Source: an uncultured Gemmatimonadota bacterium (lineage in GTDB: Bacteria > Gemmatimonadota > Gemmatimonadetes > Gemmatimonadales > GWC2-71-9). From it: a stretch of DNA of 9,019 nucleotides. Where the stretch lies: assembly GCA_946480845.1 (NCBI GenBank), contig CAMLLJ010000111.1:1-9019 (forward strand), given 5' to 3'. The notes under the pieces are model-generated. The model was given only the letters and a program-made list of their open reading frames with translations, was not told the DNA's origin and searched no databases. Below, one piece after another: positions 1 to 6,423 of this stretch (its first letter is position 1; every line of letters begins with the position of its first letter). Made by a program: the position numbers and the translations under genes.

Positions 1-1032
<1,032 letters not shown>

Positions 1033-1069
1033 TACATTCCCCTCTACCCCGACCCGAACCCGTGATCCC

Positions 1070-1636
1070 ATGACGACTTCCGCGCTGCTTTCCTCGAACC
1101 ACTGTGTGGGGCTCGGCCGCCGCGCCCTGCGCCAGCTCCGCGAGAGCCTCGAGCGCGATACCGGCCTGCAGGCGGCCACCTACCTCCAGGAAGCGGGCTT
1201 CGCCGGCGGGGAGGAGCTGTACTCCACCTACGCCGCATGGCTGGGCCGGACGGCAGGCGTGGGCGAGCCCGGTACGCTCGACGCAGACCACCTCGGAGAG
1301 ATGCTCTCGCGGTTCTTCTCGGAAACCGGCTGGGGATCGCTCGCCGTGGACCGTCTGGGCGACGCGGTGCTCGCGCTCGACTCGACCGACTGGGCCGAGG
1401 CGGCGGACGCCTCGGGGGCCACCTATCCGTCGTGCCACCTCTCCTGCGGGCTGCTCGCCGACTTCCTGGGGAGGATGTCGGGTGACACCGTGGCGGTGAT
1501 GGAGGTGGAGTGCCGATCCCGGGGAGACCAGCGCTGCCGGTTCCTCGGAGGGTCGCCGGACACGATGGCGACATTGTACGACCGGATGGCCCAGGGCATG
1601 GGGTACAGCGAGGCCTTGGGGCTCGCGGGGCGGTAG
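1070..1636 (+). CDS. V4R-domain protein (hydrocarbon/4-vinyl-reductase-like sensor domain)
   Basis: This is a 188-residue, probably cytosolic protein with no signal peptide or membrane segment. Residues about 115-162 match the V4R pattern: SCHLSCGLLADFLGRMSG, then the signature VMEVECRSRGDQRCRF. C122, H123, C126, C148 and C156 are the visible candidate metal or ligand residues; the last two are the usual V4R 'EC…G…RC.F' pair. V4R domains are known from BchJ-like proteins and from small-molecule-binding regulators, so a ligand-sensing role is plausible, but the ligand is unknown. The N-terminal 110 residues are helical and Arg/Glu-rich, and I do not recognise them separately. The ATG at 1070 is 37 bases after ligA and has no clear Shine-Dalgarno sequence. 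The gene may be read through from ligA or be leaderless. It converges on the minus-strand gene at 1662. V4R membership is fairly secure; physiological function is not known. Confidence 0.8.
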   Translation: MTTSALLSSNHCVGLGRRALRQLRESLERDTGLQAATYLQEAGFAGGEELYSTYAAWLGRTAGVGEPGTLDADHLGEMLSRFFSETGWGSLAVDRLGDAVLALDSTDWAEAADASGATYPSCHLSCGLLADFLGRMSGDTVAVMEVECRSRGDQRCRFLGGSPDTMATLYDRMAQGMGYSEALGLAGR

Positions 1637-1655
1637 CAGCGGCCACCGCCCCGCG
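1624..1655. terminator. Perfect 11-bp inverted repeat between convergent genes, candidate bidirectional terminator
   Basis: CGCGGGGCGGT at 1624-1634 is exactly complementary to ACCGCCCCGCG at 1645-1655, with a 10-base loop. It starts inside the last codons of the V4R gene, overlaps its stop codon and ends 6 bases before the stop of the opposing gene. Position and strength fit a shared terminator. There is no T-run on either side, so it is not a classical intrinsic terminator; in a GC-rich genome it may act through the stem alone or with Rho. Confidence 0.55.
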
Positions 1656-1661
1656 CTGCCG

Positions 1662-2705
1662 CTAGCGCGACACGAAGCTCACATCTCCGCTGCCCGTATC
1701 CACCGTGATCGTGCCGTCGCCGTCGCCGATGGTGCCGGACACGTGGTCATCATCCTCGTCGTCATTCCGGTTCAGCAGCCCGCTGATCAGGTTTCCGCTC
1801 ACCCGCCCCGAACCCGTCTCGATGTCGACCCGGGCGCCCAGGTTGGCCGGCGCGCGGACGGTCACGTCGCCCGAGCCGCTGTCGAGGACGAGGCGGTCGA
1901 CGTCGGTGGTGAGCTCGATCTCGACCTCGCCGCTGCCGGTGTCGAGGGAGAGATCGCGCGAGGCGACGCCGTTGAGCCGGATGTCGCCGGACCCGGCATC
2001 GAGGACCACGCGGTCGGCGCTGATGCCGGTGCCGGTGATCGAGCCCGAGCCGGTGTCGAGCTCCAGCCGGGTGCCGCGAATGTCCGAGATCGTCACGTCG
2101 CCGGAGCCGGTGTCCAGGACCAGGTCCCCCTCGGCGTTGGTGACACTCACGTTCCCCGACCCGAGATCGAGGTTGAGCGAGCCGCGGGTCCCCGAGACAT
2201 CGACGTCGGCGCTCGCCACATCGAGTGTCAGCCGGCCGTTCACGTTGGAGGCCGTCAGCCGGCCGACGGCGAGATAGACCGCGACGGTGCGGCCCGCCGG
2301 GACCAGGACCCTGAGGTCGGCGTGAGCCTCGAGCCCGTCGCCGTCACCCGTCACCAGAACCTGCCGCCCCCGCCGGTCCCACCCGTCCGAGAAGGTGCCG
2401 TCGCGGTTGATGTGCAGGTTCGTCTCCGAGTGGCGGCCGAGCGGGGCGTAGACGATGCGGTCGGACGGGTACACCACCGTGAGCCGCGCGCCGTTCTCCT
2501 CGACCCGGAGCTTGCCGGCGTCCGGCCCGAGCAGCGACACTTCCGCCACGACGCTCGAGCCGCTTCCCGGCTCCACCCGCACCTGGCCGGCGATGTTGTA
2601 GATGGCGACATCGCCGCCGTCCAGCGAATAGCGCGTGCCCTGAGCGGCGAGCGGGGCGGCGGCGAGGAGGGCTGCAGCAGCGATGGCGAGGGTGCGAACG
2701 GACAT
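1662..2705 (-). CDS. Exported DUF4097-like beta-repeat protein with GSG repeats
   Basis: This is a 347-residue protein of unknown function with an N-terminal signal peptide (MSVRTLAIAAAALLAAAPLA, probable cleavage near AAQ-G), so it is exported to the periplasm or outer surface. After an N-terminal part (about 24-150) comes a run of short beta repeats with the core L-D-x-G-S-G-[DNSE] at residues 179, 197, 216, 235, 254, 274, 295 and 335, preceded by a variant LDVASAD at 161. The step is 18-21 residues, as expected for a right-handed beta solenoid of the DUF4097 / putative auto-transporter adhesin-head type. An acidic loop (NRNDDEDDD) interrupts the last two turns. No catalytic motif is visible. 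I chose the ATG at 2705 because it gives a clean signal peptide and has GGAG five bases upstream; the frame is open further upstream, but that part lies antisense or out of frame to the phosphoribosyltransferase gene. It lies 56 bases after that gene and is probably co-transcribed with it. Confidence 0.85.
   Translation of the reverse strand: MSVRTLAIAAAALLAAAPLAAQGTRYSLDGGDVAIYNIAGQVRVEPGSGSSVVAEVSLLGPDAGKLRVEENGARLTVVYPSDRIVYAPLGRHSETNLHINRDGTFSDGWDRRGRQVLVTGDGDGLEAHADLRVLVPAGRTVAVYLAVGRLTASNVNGRLTLDVASADVDVSGTRGSLNLDLGSGNVSVTNAEGDLVLDTGSGDVTISDIRGTRLELDTGSGSITGTGISADRVVLDAGSGDIRLNGVASRDLSLDTGSGEVEIELTTDVDRLVLDSGSGDVTVRAPANLGARVDIETGSGRVSGNLISGLLNRNDDEDDDHVSGTIGDGDGTITVDTGSGDVSFVSR
1685..2240 (-). 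repeat. Imperfect ~57-bp tandem coding repeat of the GSG protein
   Basis: On the plus strand, variants of the phrase ccggagccggtgtcgagg recur near 1871, 1930, 1988, 2044, 2101 and 2157, with further weaker copies near 1690, 1807 and 2213. The spacing of about 57 bases equals one 19-residue beta turn. The copies differ at many third positions, so this is an old, selected protein repeat rather than a recent DNA amplification. Confidence 0.7.
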
Positions 2706-2710
2706 ATGCG

Positions 2711-2714
2711 CTCC
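2711..2714 (-). promoter_or_regulatory. Shine-Dalgarno GGAG deciding the start of the DUF4097-like gene
   Basis: GGAG on the minus strand (2714 to 2711) lies five bases before the ATG at 2705. It is one of the few good ribosome-binding sites in the window, and it supports this start over the much longer open frame. Confidence 0.7.
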
Positions 2715-2739
2715 GAAAGAGGGGACCGGAGACTTGGAT

Positions 2740-2752
2740 GGGGCGACGCCCC
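2740..2752. other. Small hairpin GGGGC-GAC-GCCCC in the gap between two co-directional genes
   Basis: A five-pair GC stem with a three-base loop lies just after the stop codon of the phosphoribosyltransferase gene (2764-2762) and before the DUF4097-like gene. There is no T-run after it in the direction of transcription. It could pause transcription or trim the transcript, but it is short enough to be chance at this GC content. Confidence 0.25.
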
Positions 2753-2761
2753 GGAAGGTTG

Positions 2762-3268
2762 TCAGCCGAGCCGGGCGGCGTAGTCGGGACGGACTATGAG
2801 CTCGCCGTCCTGGATGATCTCGCGGTCCCAGGGGAGGATGATGAAGCTCTCGGTCTCGAAGGCGTGGTAGTCCGGGGCGTACTTCCCGGTCTTGATCGAG
2901 ACCGCGGTGCGCACCTCGGCCGGCTTGAGCGCCTGCACCTCGCTGAGGGCGAGCCGCATGGTCGAGCCGGTGTTGCAGGTCTCGTCCACGATCAGCACCC
3001 GGCGCCCGCGAATGGTGGACGGCGGCCCGGACACCAGGACCGGGTCGGCGTCCTCGGTGGTCCGGGTGACGACCATCGAGGCGAACTCGCACTGCATGAT
3101 GGACGCGACGACGACGCCCGGGATGACGCCCGCCTTGGCCACCCCGAGGACCACTTCCGGCATGTAGTCGTGCGCCACCCTGAGGGCGAGCGCGCGGCAC
3201 AGCTCCCCGAAAAGGAGCCAGTTGACCTCCATCACGCCGTGCGGCACATCGGAGATGGTTCGTCTCAT
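2762..3268 (-). CDS. Purine-type (xanthine/hypoxanthine-guanine-like) phosphoribosyltransferase
   Basis: This is a 168-residue cytosolic type I phosphoribosyltransferase. The family transfers phosphoribose from PRPP to a nucleobase or related amine. Visible motifs are the PPi-loop region VVLGVAKAGVIPG (39-51), the PRPP-binding loop VLIVDETCNTGST (91-103, acidic pair D95/E96), and a C-terminal ESFIILPWDRE (140-150), which resembles the WIEQPWD base-binding segment of E. coli xanthine-guanine phosphoribosyltransferase. This and the length favour a 6-oxopurine salvage enzyme. An oddity is N99 where the family usually has the catalytic Asp of the D-T-G-x-T loop. The start at 3268 (ATG) has only a weak ribosome-binding site; a second ATG at 3232 would also keep the core. 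It is the first gene of a minus-strand pair with the DUF4097-like gene, with which no functional link is obvious. The fold is secure; the substrate is inferred. Confidence 0.85.
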   Translation of the reverse strand: MRRTISDVPHGVMEVNWLLFGELCRALALRVAHDYMPEVVLGVAKAGVIPGVVVASIMQCEFASMVVTRTTEDADPVLVSGPPSTIRGRRVLIVDETCNTGSTMRLALSEVQALKPAEVRTAVSIKTGKYAPDYHAFETESFIILPWDREIIQDGELIVRPDYAARLG

Positions 3269-3309
3269 GGCCTGAAGCTACCGTCCGCCTGGCGGCGCGG
3301 CAACGTGCG

Positions 3310-3360
3310 TTGCGGCGTGTCCGGCCGAGGACTATCTTAGGCTGACCAGTGCTATCTCAA
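3310..3360. promoter_or_regulatory. Divergent overlapping candidate promoters
   Basis: The 133-base divergent region holds two sigma70-like candidates. On the plus strand, TTGCGG (3310-3315) and TATCTT (3333-3338) are separated by 17 bases and would drive the TPR operon. On the minus strand, TTGAGA (3360-3355) and GATAGT (3336-3331) are separated by 18 bases and would drive the phosphoribosyltransferase gene. The two -10 boxes overlap, so polymerase could occupy only one at a time. Spacings are good but box matches are modest (3/6 and 4/6; 5/6 and 4/6), and no start site is proven. Confidence 0.4.
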
Positions 3361-3401
3361 GCATTCCCTTGACCTTCCGCGCGGGGAATCCACGTACGCC
3401 G

Positions 3402-3845
3402 ATGAGTTTCTGGCAACGCCTCACGGGCAGGCAACCCGCCGATACTCCGCGGCCGCAGCGGCTCGACTACCTCAACGAGGGACTCGCGCTGGAGCGGCAG
3501 GGGGAGTATGAGGCCGCCCTGACGTCGTACCGGCTGGCCTACCGTGACAACCCGACCGACCCGCGGATCCTGCTCAACATGGCGATCGCGTTCACCAAGA
3601 CCGACCGGCCGGACGAGGCGATCCGCCACTACCGGCGCGCGCTGGAGATCGACGACACGCTCGGCGGTGCGCACTACGGGCTCGCCTTCCTCCTCATCAA
3701 GCGCAACGAGACGCAGCAGGCCGCGGAGCACCTTCGCGCCTTCCTTTCGCGCCCGCCCAAGGGCCCGGATGGCGAGCGCTGGGTGCGCCACGCGGAGACG
3801 GCCCTGCGCGACATCGCGACCACCCCGGCGCAGGAGACGACGTGA
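3402..3845 (+). CDS. TPR-repeat protein
   Basis: This 147-residue protein consists of about three tetratricopeptide repeats, which form helical scaffolds for protein-protein contacts. TPR1 is about 21-54 (YLNEGLALERQGEYEAALTS), TPR2 about 55-88 (NMAIAFTKTDRPDEAIRHYR, ALEID), and a divergent third about 89-138 (AHYGLAFLLIKRNETQQAAE). There is no signal peptide or membrane helix, so it is probably cytosolic. I chose the ATG at 3402 because it begins with a typical short amphipathic lead (MSFWQRLTGR). A TTG at 3369 would add 11 residues but has no ribosome-binding site; the nearest purine run to 3402 (GGGGA at 3383-3387) is too distant to help. The stop overlaps the next gene by four bases (GTGA), which ties it to the lipoprotein and acyl-CoA synthetase genes. 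The partner protein is unknown. Confidence 0.85.
   Translation: MSFWQRLTGRQPADTPRPQRLDYLNEGLALERQGEYEAALTSYRLAYRDNPTDPRILLNMAIAFTKTDRPDEAIRHYRRALEIDDTLGGAHYGLAFLLIKRNETQQAAEHLRAFLSRPPKGPDGERWVRHAETALRDIATTPAQETT
3832..3836 (+). promoter_or_regulatory. Shine-Dalgarno AGGAG inside the end of the TPR gene, before the GTG start at 3842
   Basis: AGGAG ends five bases before the GTG at 3842 and lies within the last codons of the TPR gene. It decides the GTG start of the lipoprotein gene and means this start need not rely on coupling alone. Confidence 0.7.
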
Positions 3846-4594
3846 CGCCAGCCGCGCGGTGCTCCCGGCCCGGGCCGGGGCGCCGGGCGCTCGGCGCAGT
3901 CCTCGTCGGCCTGGCCGCCGCCTGCAGCGACGTCACGGCGGGCAGCGACGGTGTGGTGTCGCTCGAAATCCGTCCCCCCGTCCCTCCCGTGGTCGAAGTC
4001 GGCGACACCATCCAGCTCTCCGCGCGCGGCCTGGACCGGAACGGCGACAGCATCGCCGCGGCCATCACCTGGCGCACCGCTGACCCCGCCAACGTCTTCA
4101 TTGAGGCCGCCACGGGCCGGGTCACGGGCCTCACGCCGGGCACCCTCGGCCGGGTGCAGGCCGTCGAGAGCACGCTGGCATCGGACCTGATTTCGCTCAC
4201 CGTGATCGCGGGCGCGGATACGGTCGAAGTGCCCGCTGCCCCGATCGTGGTGGAGGCCGGCGCCGGGGTCTCGGCACCGCTGGCCGCCCGGGTCGCGGCG
4301 CGGAGTGACGAGGACGTGAGCGGATTCATCGGCGTCGCGGGACGGGAGCTGCTCTACACGATCGTGGATCCGGTGTTCGCCGATCCGGCGGCGCGCACCG
4401 TCGAGCTCACCGGCTCGGGCGTCACGGCGACGGTGCTGAGCGGCGCCGACGGGTTCCCCGTCACGCCGGTCACCCTGAGCCGCATCGCGGGGCAACCCAC
4501 CCCGGCCACGGTCCTCGTCGAGGTGCGGGTCGTCAAGCGGAGCGGCGCGCTGGTCCCCGGCTCCGGGCGGCGGTTCACGGTCAACTTCCAGTGA
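3842..4594 (+). CDS. Putative lipoprotein with a Big-type Ig-like domain
   Basis: This is a 250-residue exported protein. An Arg-rich start (RPGPGRR) is followed by a short hydrophobic segment ending in LVGLAAAC, so C28 is the likely lipidated cysteine; Ala rather than Leu at -3 makes the lipobox imperfect. Residues about 38-122 look like a bacterial Ig-like group 2 domain: LEIRPPVPPVVEVGDTIQLS, ITWRTADPA, TGRVTGLTPGTLGRVQA, LISLTVIAG. The remaining 130 residues are beta-rich, with no motif I recognise, and end FTVNFQ. Big domains usually mediate surface adhesion or act as spacers; no enzymatic residues are evident. The GTG start has AGGAG five bases upstream and overlaps the TPR stop as GTGA; its own stop overlaps the next start in the same way. 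Membrane anchoring and the Ig-like fold are reasonably sure; the role is unknown. Confidence 0.75.
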   Translation: MTPAARCSRPGPGRRALGAVLVGLAAACSDVTAGSDGVVSLEIRPPVPPVVEVGDTIQLSARGLDRNGDSIAAAITWRTADPANVFIEAATGRVTGLTPGTLGRVQAVESTLASDLISLTVIAGADTVEVPAAPIVVEAGAGVSAPLAARVAARSDEDVSGFIGVAGRELLYTIVDPVFADPAARTVELTGSGVTATVLSGADGFPVTPVTLSRIAGQPTPATVLVEVRVVKRSGALVPGSGRRFTVNFQ

Positions 4595-6423
4595 CCGGCT
4601 CGCCGCCCGACCCCACGACGCTCAACGAGCTCTTCTTCTCGTCGCTCGATCGGTTCGGCGCGCGCCCGGTCGTGCTGCGCTGGAAGCAGGACGGGACCTG
4701 GCGGGAGATGGGCTACCAGGAGCTCCTCTCCCGGGTGCAGGCGCTGAGCCTCGGCCTCGCCGATCTTGGCGTCCGGCCGGGCGACCGGGTCGCGATCATC
4801 TCGGAGAACCGGCCGGAGTGGGCGATCACGGACTACGCCTGCCTCACCGCGCGCTGCGCCGATGTGCCGATCTACCCCACGCTGCCCGCGAAGCAGGTCG
4901 AGTACATCCTGCGGGACTCCAATTCCGTCGCCGTCTTCGTCTCCAGCCGCGAGCTGCTGGAGAAGGCACAGGCCGGGCGGTCCCGCCTGCCGGCGCTCCG
5001 GCACGTCATCGCGTTCGATGCCGCGCTTGCCGGCGGGGACGTGCTGTCGTTCGAGTCGGTGCTCGAGCGGGGCCGCCGGCTGGACGGGCGCGCCGCGGCG
5101 TGGAGGGCGGAGGCGCTGCGCGTGGTCCCCGACGACCTCGCCACCCAGATCTACACCTCGGGGACCACGGGCGAGCCGAAGGGCGTGATGCTCACCCACC
5201 GGAACATCACCACCAACGTGGTGGCCGGCATCAGAATCCTGCCGCTCACCCCGGACGACGAGTGCCTTTCGTTCCTGCCGCTCTCGCACATCTTCGAGCG
5301 GATGGCTGGCCACTACTGCATGATGCTGGCCGGCACCCTCATCAACTACGCGAGCAGCATCGACGCGGTCGCGGCCGAGATGCTGGAGCGGCGCCCGACC
5401 GTGGTGCTGTCCGTGCCGCGCCTGTTCGAGAAGATCTACGGCCGGGTGCTCGAGGGGGCGATGTCGGGGTCGGCGGTGAAGCGCGCGATCTTCACCTGGG
5501 CGCGCCGGAATGGCGAGCGGTGGGTGGAGCTCACCCTCGCCGGGAGGCCGGTGCCGCCGCTCCTCGCAATGCAGCACCGGATCGCCCGCGCCCTGGTGTT
5601 CTCGAAGCTGCACGCGCGCGTGGGCGGCCGGCTCCGCTTCTTCGTGTCGGGCGGCGCCCCGCTCTCGCCCGAGATCGCGAAGTTCTTCTTCGCCGCCGGG
5701 CTGCCGATCCTCGAGGGGTACGGGCTCACGGAAACGTCCCCGGTCATCGCCGTGAACGGCCCCGGCAGGACGCGGCTCGGCACGGTGGGCAAGGTGCTGC
5801 CGGGGGTCGAGGTGAAGATCGCCGAGGACGGCGAGATCCTGACCCGCGGCCCGCACGTGATGAAGGGGTACTACAACAAGCCCGAGGACACCGCCGCGGC
5901 GATTGACGCGGACGGCTGGTTCCACACGGGGGACATCGGGATGCTCGATGCCGAGGGGTACCTCAGCATCACCGACCGCAAGAAGGACCTGATCGTGACG
6001 GCCGGCGGCAAGAACATCGCTCCGCAGCCGATCGAGGAGCTGGCCAAGTCGAGCAAGTTCGTGTCCAGCGCCGTCATGCTCGGGGACAAGCGGCGCTTCC
6101 CCATCATGCTCGTGGTGCCCGACTTCGGGCAGCTGCGCGCCTGGGCCACGCACAAGGGCATCGCCGCCGACGGCAACGCCGCGCTGCTCGACCTGCCCCA
6201 GGTGAAGGAGAAGCTGGACCGCGAGGTGAAGAAGACGCTGCGGGACCTCGCGCACTTCGAGATCCCCAAGAAGCTCCTCCTGCTGCCCACCGAGTTCAGC
6301 ATCGAGGGCGGCGAGCTGACGCCCAAGATGTCGGTGCGCCGCCGGGTGGTGGAGAAGCGGTACGAGAAGGAGATCGACGCGCTCTACGCCGAGGAGCCGG
6401 CGGGGGCGGCGCCGCGCGACTAG
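4591..6423 (+). CDS. Long-chain acyl-CoA synthetase (AMP-forming fatty acid-CoA ligase)
   Basis: This 610-residue ANL-superfamily enzyme activates fatty acids to acyl-CoA through an acyl-adenylate, feeding beta-oxidation or lipid synthesis; it probably acts at the inner face of the membrane. Motifs in order: P-loop YTSGTTGEPKGVMLTH (188-203), LPLSHIFER (230-238), SVPRLFEKIYG (274-284), FFVSGGAPLSPEIAKFFFAA (350-369), EGYGLTETSPV (375-385), WFHTGDIG (443-450), and hinge DRKKDLIVTAGGKNIAP (462-478). Length and the ELTPKMSVRRR tail fit the eukaryote-like FAA1/COG1022 long-chain group rather than FadD of E. coli. In that tail the position where relatives usually have the A10 lysine is Ser581, with Lys579 two residues earlier. 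The GTG start overlaps the preceding stop (GTGA) and lacks a Shine-Dalgarno sequence, so coupling is likely. Its TAG stop shares bases with the opposing gene's stop. The enzyme class is very sure; chain length is inferred. Confidence 0.95.
   Translation: MTGSPPDPTTLNELFFSSLDRFGARPVVLRWKQDGTWREMGYQELLSRVQALSLGLADLGVRPGDRVAIISENRPEWAITDYACLTARCADVPIYPTLPAKQVEYILRDSNSVAVFVSSRELLEKAQAGRSRLPALRHVIAFDAALAGGDVLSFESVLERGRRLDGRAAAWRAEALRVVPDDLATQIYTSGTTGEPKGVMLTHRNITTNVVAGIRILPLTPDDECLSFLPLSHIFERMAGHYCMMLAGTLINYASSIDAVAAEMLERRPTVVLSVPRLFEKIYGRVLEGAMSGSAVKRAIFTWARRNGERWVELTLAGRPVPPLLAMQHRIARALVFSKLHARVGGRLRFFVSGGAPLSPEIAKFFFAAGLPILEGYGLTETSPVIAVNGPGRTRLGTVGKVLPGVEVKIAEDGEILTRGPHVMKGYYNKPEDTAAAIDADGWFHTGDIGMLDAEGYLSITDRKKDLIVTAGGKNIAPQPIEELAKSSKFVSSAVMLGDKRRFPIMLVVPDFGQLRAWATHKGIAADGNAALLDLPQVKEKLDREVKKTLRDLAHFEIPKKLLLLPTEFSIEGGELTPKMSVRRRVVEKRYEKEIDALYAEEPAGAAPRD

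Noticed and set aside
1685..2240. Regular ~57-bp repeats considered as a CRISPR-like or satellite array
   Set aside because: The repeats are imperfect, keep the reading frame, encode the LDxGSG turns, and have no unique spacers.
1743..2783. 346-codon plus-strand frame opposite the DUF4097-like gene, with apparent repeats
   Set aside because: Its repeats are the mirror of the GSG coding repeats on the other strand; there is no ribosome-binding site or known domain.
2706..3200. Upstream extension of the DUF4097-like frame to 512 codons
   Set aside because: The extra 165 residues lie in another frame of the phosphoribosyltransferase gene and are low-complexity Arg/Gly; the signal peptide and GGAG site place the start at 2705.
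4354..6255. Very long open frame (633 codons) on the minus strand opposite the acyl-CoA synthetase
   Set aside because: It is rich in Arg, His and Gly with no family motif, and lies exactly antisense to a gene with complete ANL motifs. Long antisense frames are expected at this GC content.
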